A DNA stretch of 64,000 nucleotides from CAVPDE01 sp963707125 (GTDB lineage: Bacteria > Desulfobacterota > DSM-4660 > Desulfatiglandales > HGW-15). Location: contig CAVPOU010000015.1 of assembly GCA_963707125.1 (NCBI GenBank), forward strand, positions 186,001-250,000, in the 5' to 3' direction. The position numbers and the translations under genes are program-made. This document shows, one piece after another, positions 35,097 through 44,421 of this stretch. How positions within the stretch are numbered: the stretch's first letter is position 1; each line of letters opens with the position of its first letter. The notes beneath the pieces were generated by a model that had not been told where the DNA came from, did no database searches, and saw only the letters and a program-made list of their open reading frames with translations.

Positions 35097-35606
35097 ATGT
35101 CCTATCTCCGCCCTGCAACTCCCAATTTATTTGAGCTTTTCAAGAAAGCCGGTCCTCTGGACAAGCTCGCCCTGATCCTGTCTTCGTGCTTTGGGTTCGG
35201 GCTTATCCCTGTGGCCCAGGGAACCTTTGGAACACTCGCAGGCATCCCTCTTGCCATGGCACTGGCTCACGTTGGCCCCATGGCCGCCGCTTACCTTCTT
35301 TTCTTTTTCGTCCTCCTGTCCATATGGACCTCGGGTAGGAGCGCCAGGGCTCTTGAAAAAGATGATCCTGCCGAAGTCGTGATCGATGAAACAGCCGGGC
35401 TTTTGTTGACCCTGTTCTTACTGCCGGCAACAGGGTTCAATCTCTGTTTGGGTTTCATCCTGTTCCGGCTTTTTGATATACTGAAACCCTTCCCTATCAG
35501 ACGATTGGAAAAGGTGGAGGGAGGTGCGGGGATTGTGCTGGATGACCTGCTGGCGGGCACTTATGCCAACCTTTGCATCAGATTCGTGACTCTGGTTTTT
35601 TTGTAA
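35097..35606 (+). CDS. pgpA: Phosphatidylglycerophosphatase A
   Basis: 169 residues, normal length, membrane protein. Motifs: QGTFGTLAGIP near 40, AEVVIDETAG near 98, RLFDILKPFPIRRLE near 125 and GGAGIVLDDLLAGTYAN near the end, all typical of PgpA. It dephosphorylates phosphatidylglycerol phosphate in the inner membrane. The ribosome site is weak. Confidence 0.93.
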   Translation: MSYLRPATPNLFELFKKAGPLDKLALILSSCFGFGLIPVAQGTFGTLAGIPLAMALAHVGPMAAAYLLFFFVLLSIWTSGRSARALEKDDPAEVVIDETAGLLLTLFLLPATGFNLCLGFILFRLFDILKPFPIRRLEKVEGGAGIVLDDLLAGTYANLCIRFVTLVFL

Positions 35607-35640
35607 TAGAGGGGTGCCAACACTGTCGGCTCTTGCCGCA

Positions 35641-35830
35641 GGAGGAAACTCGAAATCCGAATACCGAAATTCGAAACAAATTCGAATCTCAAATGTTCCA
35701 ATGACCAAAACAAGACTCTGATGACCGGATGGGATAATCGTTTGAGTCATTTGAATTTGGGACATTTGATATTGTTTCGAGCTTCGTGCTTCGAAATTCG
35801 AATTTGAAAAAGCCTTAAGAACAACAGCGT
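35641..35830. repeat. Degenerate word repeat (GAAATTCGAA words)
   Basis: GAAACTCGAAATCCGAA and complementary TTTCGAGCTTCGTGC words form a loose inverted repeat between pgpA and cinA. No gene is seen. Confidence 0.6.
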
Positions 35831-35880
35831 GACGCACCACGTAGATTTCTGATATCCAGTGAGGCAGAGGATTCAACGTC

Positions 35881-37137
35881 ATGTACGGTGAAATCATCAC
35901 GATAGGTGACGAACTGATCTCGGGCAGGGTCGTTGATCTCAATGCCTGGTATGCTGCGGGCAGACTCACGGCCACCGGCCTCAGAGTGATCCGCGTCACC
36001 ACGGTGGGAGATGACCAGGAGAGCATCTCCAAGGCCCTGCAAAAGGCTTTAGGAGAGTCCCAGTTCGTGATCATCACGGGCGGCCTGGGATCCACGAGCG
36101 ACGACATCACCAATGAGATCGCAGCCTCTGCCCTCAACCGCCCTCTGTGCCTGGATGAGGAGATGGTCGAGCAGATCAGGACTTATGTGTCGGCCAGGGG
36201 TATGAAGATGTCCCGTGCTTTCGAAAAGATGGCATGGATGCCTGAAGACTCGAAGATTCTGTGCCCCAAGGAGAACGTGTGCGGCTTCTCTCTGGTTGAA
36301 AACAAGGTGCGCCTCTACTTCCTTCCCGGGGTCCCGGAGCAGATGCGGTATCTGATGGACGAGGTGGTGATTCCTGACCTGCTGCTCCATTGCACAGCTC
36401 TCCCTGCCTTAAAGCATAAGGTGCTCAAACTCTATGGTCTCAACGAGCCGAGCATTGCAGAGAGGCTGAGGGATCTTCCGGAAAAGTCGGGAAACGTCAT
36501 CCTCGGATTCTATCCCAGGTTTCCTGAAAACCACATCACCCTGAGCCTCCGAGGAGAAGATGCGCCAAGCGTCACCGGGGAGATCGACCTCATGGAAAGA
36601 GAAATCCGATCTCGCGTTGGATCTTTTATTTTCGCCACCGGGGATCAGAGGATGGAAGGGGTTGTGGGAGAGATGTTGTTGCGGAAGAAACTGACCCTTT
36701 CCGTTGCAGAATCCTGCACCGGGGGCCTCATAGGAAATCTCCTGACCAACGTTCCGGGCAGCTCCGGCTATTTTTTGGGAGGAATGATTGTTTACGGCAA
36801 TCAGGCCAAGATGGACCTTCTCCGCGTCTCAAAGGAGACGCTCGACACCCATGGAGCGGTCAGCGACCCGGTCGCAAGAGAGATGGCTACAGGGGTGAGA
36901 AGAGAGTTGAAGACGGACTTGGGACTTTCCGTCACCGGCATTGCCGGGCCTGACGGTGGAACCGCGGAAAAACCTGTGGGCACGGTTTACATTGGACTTG
37001 CCTCCGCGGATGAAACCTTTTCCGGCAAATACCGTTTCTGGGGCAAGAGAGAACAGAATAAATTAAACAGCGCCATGATGGCGCTGGATTGGGTGAGAAG
37101 GGTCCTCCATGGAGATCCGCTCCTTCCTGGCCTTTGA
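35881..37137 (+). CDS. cinA: CinA family protein (putative competence/damage-inducible; NMN deamidase type)
   Basis: 418 residues. The N-terminal MoCF-like domain has IITIGDELISGRVVDLN and ITGGLGSTSDDITNE; the C-terminal domain has SVAESCTGGLIGN, GGMIVYGNQAKMDLL and GIAGPDGGTAEKPVGTVYIG, typical of NMN amidohydrolase. It is therefore the two-domain form that can hydrolyse ADP-ribose and deamidate NMN. It overlaps thpR by 29 bp. A recA gene lies 430 bp beyond thpR, and cinA-recA clustering is common. Confidence 0.93.
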   Translation: MYGEIITIGDELISGRVVDLNAWYAAGRLTATGLRVIRVTTVGDDQESISKALQKALGESQFVIITGGLGSTSDDITNEIAASALNRPLCLDEEMVEQIRTYVSARGMKMSRAFEKMAWMPEDSKILCPKENVCGFSLVENKVRLYFLPGVPEQMRYLMDEVVIPDLLLHCTALPALKHKVLKLYGLNEPSIAERLRDLPEKSGNVILGFYPRFPENHITLSLRGEDAPSVTGEIDLMEREIRSRVGSFIFATGDQRMEGVVGEMLLRKKLTLSVAESCTGGLIGNLLTNVPGSSGYFLGGMIVYGNQAKMDLLRVSKETLDTHGAVSDPVAREMATGVRRELKTDLGLSVTGIAGPDGGTAEKPVGTVYIGLASADETFSGKYRFWGKREQNKLNSAMMALDWVRRVLHGDPLLPGL

Positions 37138-37711
37138 ACTGCCGGAAGATATCAAGAAGATTGTGACCCGGGTTTCAGGAGAGATCAGGGAGAGCTCTCT
37201 CGATATTCGCTGGGTCCGGCCCGAGCGCATCCACCTGACGGTGGTTTTCATGGGCGACATCCAATCCGTGCAGATCCCGTCAATGGGAGAGGTGCTCAGC
37301 GCCGTGTGTTCGAGTTACGAACCCTTCAGGATCTCCCTGAAGCCGCTGGGCTGTTTTCCCAACAGCCGAAGCCCGAGGGTGATATGGTTGGGCATTGACG
37401 GGGACCTGGAGAGGATGTCTCGTTTCAGGGATGATCTTCAGCATGCTCTTTCACGTTTTGGAATCAAAGAAGAAGAAAGAGCCTTCAGACCCCATCTCAC
37501 TCTTGGAAGATTCAAGAAACCCGGCAAGAGGCAGACGGAACTGGAACAACTCCTTGCGAAGTACGGGGGCGTGGCAAGCCCTGCCTGCGCCCTGGATGAA
37601 CTGGCGCTGTTCAGGAGCGATCTCAAACCAGGTGGCGCCGTGTATACAAAGATGTTATCATGGCCCCTTTCAGGAGTCAGTAGCCAGTCATCAGTGATCC
37701 GTCATCAGTGA
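37109..37711 (+). CDS. thpR: RNA 2',3'-cyclic phosphodiesterase
   Basis: 200 residues. The two catalytic HxT motifs of the 2H phosphoesterase family are HLTV (about residue 43) and HLTLGR (about 130). It opens cyclic phosphate ends of RNA. The last 12 residues (SGVSSQSSVIRHQ) are encoded by the CAGTCATCAGTGATC-type word repeat that continues after the stop, so the natural C-terminus has been extended by repeat sequence. Confidence 0.9.
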   Translation: MEIRSFLAFELPEDIKKIVTRVSGEIRESSLDIRWVRPERIHLTVVFMGDIQSVQIPSMGEVLSAVCSSYEPFRISLKPLGCFPNSRSPRVIWLGIDGDLERMSRFRDDLQHALSRFGIKEEERAFRPHLTLGRFKKPGKRQTELEQLLAKYGGVASPACALDELALFRSDLKPGGAVYTKMLSWPLSGVSSQSSVIRHQ

Positions 37712-38125
37712 TCAGCATCCGACTCCGAGGCTTTGCCTTCGGAGTCATTCATGAAAGAAACAAGCAAAGCTCCAATCCGTCATTCCGGTGAAAACCGGAA
37801 TCCAGATGTCTTGGAGCGGCGATCGTGAAATGCATCTAGACTCCGGCTTCCGCCGGAGTGACGACTTGGTTGACGCATAACCTGGGTCTGGGTCGCCCTC
37901 TTCTGAGCTGTTTCTTAGGAGTATGCAGTAGGGCAATCTCCCTTATCAGTATTTGGTTGATTAGTGACCCGCTAATGGGTTAGTGGATACGGTTACGTTC
38001 CTGTCTTCAAGCAGTTGTTCAATGGACTGCGAGCGACAGGCAACAGACAACAACCAGCAAGTTTCAATTGTGCGGTGTGCAATGATAAATGATCAATGTT
38101 CAATGACCAATGATCAATGAGACGG
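37665..38125. repeat. Repeat-filled thpR-recA intergenic region
   Basis: Three kinds follow each other: CAGTGATC words at 37665-37720 (starting inside thpR); a palindromic element with arms CGTCATTCCGGTGAAAACC (from 37778) and CCGGAGTGACG (ending 37863), a type known in many genomes; and CAATGATCAATG words at about 38030-38125. I see no clear promoter or LexA-type operator for recA. Confidence 0.6.
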
Positions 38126-38135
38126 GGGTATCGTC

Positions 38136-39158
38136 ATGGCAGAGCAACAGGACAGACAGAGAGCGGTTGAGCAGGCCATTTCGCAGATAGAAAAGCAATT
38201 TGGCCGGGGTTCCATCATGAAAATGGATGTGGACAGGGTCCTGGACATCCCTGTGATCTCGTCCGGTTCCCTGTCCCTGGATCTGGCCCTAGGCATCGGC
38301 GGAGTTCCCAGGGGAAGAATCGTGGAAATCTACGGCCCTGAAGCGTCCGGCAAGACCACTCTGGCCCTTCACATCGCTGCCGAGGCCCAGGCCGCAGGAG
38401 GCGTGGTCGCTTATGTTGACGCTGAGCATGCTCTGGATGTGGGCTATGCCAGGAGACTGGGAGTGGACGTGGACAGCCTCCTTGTTTCCCAGCCGGACTC
38501 CGGAGAGCAGGCTCTCGACATTACCGAGATCCTGGTGCGAAGCGGCGCTATTGACGCTCTCATCATTGACTCGGTCGCCGCCCTGGTCCCGAGAGCCGAG
38601 TTGGAGGGCGAGATGGGCGACCAGCACATGGGCTTGCAGGCGAGACTGATGTCTCAGGCCCTGAGAAAGCTCACGGCCGCCATCCACAAATCCATGACCT
38701 GTGTCATCTTCATCAACCAGATCCGGATGAAGATCGGCGTCATGTTCGGAAGCCCTGAAACCACCACCGGCGGAAACGCCCTCAAGTTCTACGCTTCTCA
38801 GCGGCTGGACATTCGCCGTCTCGGAGCGATCAAAGAGGGGGAGCAGATCATCGGCAACAGAACCAGGGTCAAGGTGGTGAAAAACAAGATCGCCCCTCCC
38901 TTCAGAGAGGCCGAATTTGACATCATTTTCGGTACCGGTATTTCCAAGGAAGGCGACGTCCTCGACCTCGGCACCTCCTTTGATATTGTCGAGAAAAGCG
39001 GTGCCTGGTATTCCTTCAAGGGGGAGAGGATGGGGCAGGGCAGGGAAAATGCGAAAAAATTCCTGGCTGAAAACCTGGACATCCGAAATCAACTGGTTGA
39101 GTTGATCAAAGAAAAAACAGGCCTCAAAAAACCAAAACCGGAACCGGAGAGCAAGTAA
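38136..39158 (+). CDS. recA: Recombinase RecA
   Basis: 340 residues, full length. Walker A GPEASGKTT (67-75), Walker B LIIDSVAAL, loop 2 FINQIRMKIGVMFGSPETTTGG, and a short Lys/Pro/Glu C-tail. It drives homologous recombination and the SOS response. No recX follows; alaS is next, an order seen in many bacteria. Confidence 0.98.
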   Translation: MAEQQDRQRAVEQAISQIEKQFGRGSIMKMDVDRVLDIPVISSGSLSLDLALGIGGVPRGRIVEIYGPEASGKTTLALHIAAEAQAAGGVVAYVDAEHALDVGYARRLGVDVDSLLVSQPDSGEQALDITEILVRSGAIDALIIDSVAALVPRAELEGEMGDQHMGLQARLMSQALRKLTAAIHKSMTCVIFINQIRMKIGVMFGSPETTTGGNALKFYASQRLDIRRLGAIKEGEQIIGNRTRVKVVKNKIAPPFREAEFDIIFGTGISKEGDVLDLGTSFDIVEKSGAWYSFKGERMGQGRENAKKFLAENLDIRNQLVELIKEKTGLKKPKPEPESK

Positions 39159-39179
39159 GGATCCGACCCCTAAGGGGCT

Positions 39180-39262
39180 GGCGTTGCAATAACCCTAAAA
39201 CGGATCATTCGAATTTCCGTCATTGAGTATTGTTTCGTATTTCGGATTTCGTGCTTCGGATT
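39180..39262. repeat. Degenerate word repeat (TTTCGTATTTCGG words)
   Basis: ATTGTTTCGTATTTCGGATTTC type words between recA and alaS, same family as 22440-22512. Confidence 0.5.
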
Positions 39263-39353
39263 TAAGCCCGCTCGATCCTTAAGGCAGGACCAACGGCCTA
39301 TGACCTGGCCCACAGGACCAGGTTTCTCAATAGACAAAAACGGGTAACTCACC

Positions 39354-41999
39354 ATGAACTTCATGACGTTCAGAGAAATCAGAGCAACCTTCTTAGACTT
39401 CTTCAAAACCCGTGGCCACGAGCTCATCAGAAGCTCTTCCCTCATCCCAAGGGATGATCCGAGTCTTCTTTTTACCAATGCAGGCATGGTGCAGTTCAAA
39501 GGCCTTTATCTCGGTACGGAGACAAGAACCTACACCAGGGCCGCAACCTCACAGAAATGTGTGCGTGCAGGCGGCAAGCACAATGACCTCGAAAACGTCG
39601 GTTACACCGGCCGGCACCACACCTTCTTTGAAATGCTGGGCAATTTCTCTTTCGGAGACTACTTCAAGGTGGAGGCCATTCACTGGGCGTGGGAACTTCT
39701 CACGAAAGTGTATGGACTTCCTGCGGACAAGCTCTGGGCTTCCGTCTACAAGGATGACGACGAAGCCTACGACATCTGGGAGAAGCAGATCGGCGTCCCT
39801 GCGGAGCGGATCGTCCGTCTTGGCGAAAAGGACAATTTCTGGGCCATGGGGGATACAGGGCCTTGCGGTCCCTGCTCGGAAGTGCTCATTGACCAGGGCC
39901 CGGGCGTCGGCTGCGGCAGGCCGGAGTGCAGTCCCCACTGTGATTGCGACCGGCACCTGGAAATCTGGAACCTCGTCTTCACACAGTTCGATCGGAGCCC
40001 GGACGGGACCCTGACTCCTCTTCCCAAGCCCAACATCGACACGGGCATGGGTCTGGAGAGGATTTCAGCCGTGGTCCAGGGCGTGACCTCCAACTACGAC
40101 ACCGATCTTTTCAAAGACCTTATCCGCGGCATCGAGCACCTTGCCGAAAAGAGATACGGAGACCATGCGAAACAGGATGTCTCCTTCCGGGTCATTTCGG
40201 ATCATGCCAGGGCCACGGCTTTTCTGATCGGCGACGGAGTGCTTCCGTCCAACGAGGGCCGGGGTTACGTCCTTAGAAGGATCATCCGCAGGGCCATCCG
40301 CTTCGGCCAGGTCCTCGGGATCAAGGAGACGTTCCTTCACCGGGTCGCCGGCCATGTGATCGACCTCATGGGCGAGGATTATCCCGACCTTGCCGCCTCC
40401 AGAAGCTTTATTGAAGGCCTTGTACTCAACGAAGAGAAACGTTTCGCCGACACGCTCCACTACGGCATGAGACTCTTGATGGACGGTGTGAACGAGGTGA
40501 AGGACAAGAAAGGAGTGATCATTCCCGGAAGCGTCGCCTTCAAACTCTATGACACCTATGGATTGTCTCTCGACATCGTCCAGGATGTGGCCAGGGAGGA
40601 AGGCCTGAGAGTCGACCTCGCCGGCTACGATGAGGCCATGAACAGGCAGAGAACTCTTTCCCAGGAGTCCTGGAAAGGGAGCGGAGAAGAAGAAATCCCC
40701 GAAGTTTACCAGAAGCTGTCCAACCAGGGCCTGACCAGCGCTTTCCTGGGGTACGAGACCCTGGTCTCGGATTCGAAAGTGGTGGCGATTCTTAAGGGGG
40801 GAAAGGAAGTCCGTTCAGCCGCGGCAGGCGAGGAGGTCGAGGTGGTTCTCGACCGGACTCCCTTTTACGGCGAGGCAGGAGGTCAGGTAGGGGATAAGGG
40901 TTGGCTGATGGGTGATGGGATGCGCATGCAGGTCGCGAACACGGTGAAACTGAGGGAGGCCTTCATCGTTCACCGGGGAGTCGTGGAGCATGGCACGTTT
41001 TCAACAGGCGCCAGGGTGGAAGCCAGCGTCAGCGAAGCGGAACGCAGAGCCACGGCGCTCAACCATACGGCGACCCATCTGCTTCACGCAGCCCTGAGAG
41101 AGATCCTGGGCCCTCACGTGAAGCAGGCCGGCTCCCTCGTATCGCCTCAAAGATTCCGCTTCGACTTCAGCCACTTTGCCCAGGTGGATCACGAGACGCT
41201 CAAGGAAGTGGAGCAACACGTGAACCGGACCATCCGGGAAAATCTATCTCTCACCACCTCGATCTTGCCCCGTGAAGAGGCGATGAAGACAGGCGCCATG
41301 GCCATCTTTGAAGAAAGATACGGGGACCATGTCCGTCTCGTTAAAGTGGGAGAGGGGGTGAGCATGGAGCTTTGCGGAGGGACCCACACCCACAGAACAG
41401 GAGATGTCGGGCTCTTCAAGATCGTGAGCGAAACCGCGGTTGGTTCCAATGTCCGCCGGATCGAGGCCCTGACAGGGAAAGCCGCCCTCGAATACGTCCA
41501 GAATCAGGAAGGCGAATTCAAAGACGCTGCAGCCCTTCTCAAAACATCCCCCGAACAGCTGCGCGAGAGGATCGACAAGCTTCTCAAAGAGCAAAGGCAA
41601 AAGGACCGGGAGATCGAGACCCTGAAGTCCAGGCTCCTCTCCGCCCAGTCTGAAGATCTCCTGGCCGGTGTCAAAGAGATCAAGGGGGCCAGGGTCCTGG
41701 TTCGCGAAGTGCAGGCCGACTCCCCAAAGGCCCTGAGGGACTTTGCAGACCGCATCAAGGAAAAATTTGATTCCGGGATCATCGTCCTGGGAGCCCGCAA
41801 GGACGACAAGGCGATGCTCCTCTGCATGGTCACCAAGGATCTTGTGAATCGGTTCAAGGCGGGCGAGATCATCAGCCGCCTTTCAGAGATGCTGGGGGGT
41901 AAAGGAGGGGGCCGTCCGGACATGGCCCAGGGTGGCGGGAGCCGACCTGAACTGCTGGGTCAGGCTCTGGAGTCGGTAGGAGAGATTATTTCCAGATAG
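39354..41999 (+). CDS. alaS: Alanyl-tRNA synthetase
   Basis: 881 residues, standard length. Class II core with TNAGMVQFKGLYLG and RHHTFFEMLGNFSFGDYFK; the tRNA/editing part has the zinc site HTATHLLHAAL (about 565) and CGGTHTHRTGDVG (about 665), and the C-terminal DHHA1 domain ends with GGKGGGRPDMAQGGG. It charges tRNA-Ala and hydrolyses mischarged Ser/Gly. The 3' end overlaps the convergent bamD by 14 bp. Confidence 0.98.
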   Translation: MNFMTFREIRATFLDFFKTRGHELIRSSSLIPRDDPSLLFTNAGMVQFKGLYLGTETRTYTRAATSQKCVRAGGKHNDLENVGYTGRHHTFFEMLGNFSFGDYFKVEAIHWAWELLTKVYGLPADKLWASVYKDDDEAYDIWEKQIGVPAERIVRLGEKDNFWAMGDTGPCGPCSEVLIDQGPGVGCGRPECSPHCDCDRHLEIWNLVFTQFDRSPDGTLTPLPKPNIDTGMGLERISAVVQGVTSNYDTDLFKDLIRGIEHLAEKRYGDHAKQDVSFRVISDHARATAFLIGDGVLPSNEGRGYVLRRIIRRAIRFGQVLGIKETFLHRVAGHVIDLMGEDYPDLAASRSFIEGLVLNEEKRFADTLHYGMRLLMDGVNEVKDKKGVIIPGSVAFKLYDTYGLSLDIVQDVAREEGLRVDLAGYDEAMNRQRTLSQESWKGSGEEEIPEVYQKLSNQGLTSAFLGYETLVSDSKVVAILKGGKEVRSAAAGEEVEVVLDRTPFYGEAGGQVGDKGWLMGDGMRMQVANTVKLREAFIVHRGVVEHGTFSTGARVEASVSEAERRATALNHTATHLLHAALREILGPHVKQAGSLVSPQRFRFDFSHFAQVDHETLKEVEQHVNRTIRENLSLTTSILPREEAMKTGAMAIFEERYGDHVRLVKVGEGVSMELCGGTHTHRTGDVGLFKIVSETAVGSNVRRIEALTGKAALEYVQNQEGEFKDAAALLKTSPEQLRERIDKLLKEQRQKDREIETLKSRLLSAQSEDLLAGVKEIKGARVLVREVQADSPKALRDFADRIKEKFDSGIIVLGARKDDKAMLLCMVTKDLVNRFKAGEIISRLSEMLGGKGGGRPDMAQGGGSRPELLGQALESVGEIISR

Positions 42000-42720
42000 A
42001 GAAGGGCCAATAACTTCTCCAAGCCCCCTCTTGGGCGCTTTCCTGGCCAAGCTTTTCTTTGCACCGGGTGATGCCTTCCATCGCATCCTGATATTGCCCC
42101 ATGTCCGGATAGTTGTTGATAATATAGGTGTATCTCCCCAGTGCCGCTCTGTAATTACCTCGCCTGTAGTAGAAATTGGCCACAATGAGCTCATGTTCAG
42201 CCAGATAGATGAGGCACTCCCGCAAGTTCTTCCTGGCCTTGTTGGCATACTCATCCCTCGGGAATCTCTTGATCAGTCTCTCAAATTCCTCTTTTGCTTT
42301 GAGAGTGTGAACCTGCTCTCTGTCCTTTGATTTGATCTGGCTGAAATTAGACATTCCTTTCTGGTAGATGACGTAAGGCATGTCTTTGTGCTTGGGGTGG
42401 AGCTTCTCAAATTCATCGTAGGCGGCATAAGCCATTTCATATTCTTCTTGCCCGTACATAGCGTCGGCCATTCTAAGTTCCGCCAGTAACGCGTATTTGC
42501 TGTAGGGAAAACGATCCTTCACTTTCTGAAAGGCATCTACCGCATCTTTATAACGCCCGTTAGCCAGATTCTCCATGCCTTGGGCCATGAGTTCCCCGGC
42601 ATCCCCCTCTTCTTCCCCACCGCCGCCGAACATTTTCTCGATGGTTGAGCAGCCGCTCAAAAGAAAAGCGAGCATGACCGCTGCAAGGACGATTCTCACA
42701 AGCACGGACTTCTTGTTCAT
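41986..42720 (-). CDS. bamD: Outer membrane assembly lipoprotein BamD
   Basis: 244 residues. Lipoprotein signal with lipobox LLSGC (C24), then a Gly/Glu-rich linker and about five TPR-like helical pairs (for example ADAMYGQEEYEMAYAAYDEF and FYYRRGNYRAALGRY). BamD belongs to the BAM complex that inserts outer-membrane beta-barrels, showing the organism has an outer membrane. It converges with alaS. Confidence 0.9.
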   Translation of the reverse strand: MNKKSVLVRIVLAAVMLAFLLSGCSTIEKMFGGGGEEEGDAGELMAQGMENLANGRYKDAVDAFQKVKDRFPYSKYALLAELRMADAMYGQEEYEMAYAAYDEFEKLHPKHKDMPYVIYQKGMSNFSQIKSKDREQVHTLKAKEEFERLIKRFPRDEYANKARKNLRECLIYLAEHELIVANFYYRRGNYRAALGRYTYIINNYPDMGQYQDAMEGITRCKEKLGQESAQEGAWRSYWPFSIWK

Positions 42721-42754
42721 GGCATGCTTCTCTCTCTTTCCTGCCTCTTTTCAA

Positions 42755-43669
42755 TCACTCGAGGTTCTCCAAATATCGCTCCACCGCATAGGAAGCTGCA
42801 GCCCCCTCACCCACGGCCGTTGATATCTGCCTGAAAAGTTTGGACCGGATGTCTCCTGCAGCGAACACACCGGGAACGGATGTCTGCATGTTGTCATCCG
42901 TCATCACGAACCCGTTCTCGTCGAGCCTGATCAACCCCTTGACCATGTCCGTGTTCGGCAGGGTACCGACAAAGACGAAGACCCCTTGCACGCTTTTTCG
43001 AAACACGTCCTGAGTTTTCACATTCTTCAGTTCGATTCCCTCAACGCCTTTCTCTCCGAGGATTTTCACCGGAATCGAATCCCAGATGAATTCAATCTTC
43101 TCCTGGGACATGGCCCTCTCCTGGAGCACTCTTGTGGCTCTCAGCTTGTCCCTTCGGTGTACGAGATGGATTTTGCTCACAAAGCGGGTCAAGAAAATGG
43201 CCTCTTCCACTGCGGTGTCTCCACCGCCGATCACGGCGACCTCCTGATCTCTGTAAAACGGGCCATCACAGGTGGCGCAAAAGGAGACCCCTTTGCCCAT
43301 CAGTTTGTCTTCTCCTGCAATCCCGAGTTTTTTCCATGTGGCGCCGCAGCAAAGAATGATCGCTTTGGTCTCCAGCGGCCCACCGGCAGTCAACACCACC
43401 TTCCGCTCTGGAGAGAGCTCCAGCTTGGTCACCTCGTCGCTCTGGATCTTGAGGCCGAATTTTTCAGCCTGGGTCTTCATCCGGTCCATCAGCTCGAATC
43501 CCGATATGCCGTCAGGAAACCCAGGATAGTTTTCAACCCGGTCCGTGGTCAGCACCTGGCCTCCTGGGGCCAGGCGCTCCAGAAGCAGGACGTTCAAGCG
43601 GGCTCTGGCATTGTAAAGCCCTGCTGTAAGACCTGCCGGCCCTCCTCCTATGATGATGACGTCGTACAT
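42755..43669 (-). CDS. trxB: Thioredoxin reductase
   Basis: 304 residues. FAD motif GGGPAGLTAGLY at the N-terminus, redox pair C131-A-T-C134, NAD(P)H motif GGGDTAVEEA and C-terminal FAD motif GVFAAGDIR. It reduces thioredoxin with NAD(P)H in the cytoplasm. The start has no clear ribosome site. trxA lies 207 bp upstream on the same strand; the gap is filled by word repeats. Confidence 0.95.
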   Translation of the reverse strand: MYDVIIIGGGPAGLTAGLYNARARLNVLLLERLAPGGQVLTTDRVENYPGFPDGISGFELMDRMKTQAEKFGLKIQSDEVTKLELSPERKVVLTAGGPLETKAIILCCGATWKKLGIAGEDKLMGKGVSFCATCDGPFYRDQEVAVIGGGDTAVEEAIFLTRFVSKIHLVHRRDKLRATRVLQERAMSQEKIEFIWDSIPVKILGEKGVEGIELKNVKTQDVFRKSVQGVFVFVGTLPNTDMVKGLIRLDENGFVMTDDNMQTSVPGVFAAGDIRSKLFRQISTAVGEGAAASYAVERYLENLE

Positions 43670-43674
43670 GAGGT

Positions 43675-43870
43675 CGTTATCCGTTATCCGTTAACCGTTA
43701 TCTGTCATCCGTTATCCGTTATTAGTGAGCGGGGTTCGCTTCTCGAATAACGAATAACAGATAACTTTTTTTCTCGTGCCTTCGTGGTCCAATTCTTATG
43801 CCCTTTGTGGTTTTTCAACTTTAGGCACTTTAGACACTTCTGTTATGCTGCCTACTGCTTACTGTTTACT
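43675..43870. repeat. Degenerate word repeats between trxA and trxB
   Basis: GTTATCCGTTATCCG words (43677-43760), then CACTTTAGACACTT and TGCTTACTGTTTACTG words. The two genes remain in one orientation, so a former operon may have been split by repeat growth. Confidence 0.6.
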
Positions 43871-43876
43871 GCCTAC

Positions 43877-44200
43877 TTACAAGAGCTTTTTCAGTTCCCC
43901 TTCGATGTAAGCTTTGGGCTGCGCACCGATAATGGTCTGGGCAACCTGTCCGCCTTTGAACAGGATCAGCGTCGGGATGTTCCGAATGCCGAACTTCCCA
44001 GGGGTCTGTCGGTTCTTGTCCACATCCATCTTGGCGATCTTGATCTTGCCCTTGTACTGGTTGGCCAGTTCTTCAACCGCAGGACCCACCATCTTGCAGG
44101 GGCCGCACCATTCCGCCCAAAAATCAACCATCGCAGGAATCTCAGACTTCATGATCTCTGTCTCAAAGGTTTCATCGGTGACCTGAAGTAAATCAGCCAT
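43877..44200 (-). CDS. trxA: Thioredoxin
   Basis: 107 residues, with active site WCGPC (C32, C35) and the cis-Pro segment IRNIPTLILF. GGAGATAGGG upstream. General cytoplasmic disulfide reductant, working with the neighbouring reductase. Confidence 0.97.
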   Translation of the reverse strand: MADLLQVTDETFETEIMKSEIPAMVDFWAEWCGPCKMVGPAVEELANQYKGKIKIAKMDVDKNRQTPGKFGIRNIPTLILFKGGQVAQTIIGAQPKAYIEGELKKLL

Positions 44201-44421
44201 GCCCTATCTCCTTTCATCCTTTTCGAAATTTCCACAAATTAACCCCCTCTCCCCCCTTTGTCAACCTGAACACTGCAAACACCTCTTGTCTCTCGCCCGT
44301 TCGCCCGCTGACGCGTCCTCACTCGAGTCCGCAAAGACGCAGAGAAAAAAGGGCTTTGATTTCACACTTCAATTGATTTTACTCTCGGTGTTCTCTGCGT
44401 GAGACTGACCTTTTTTCTCTT

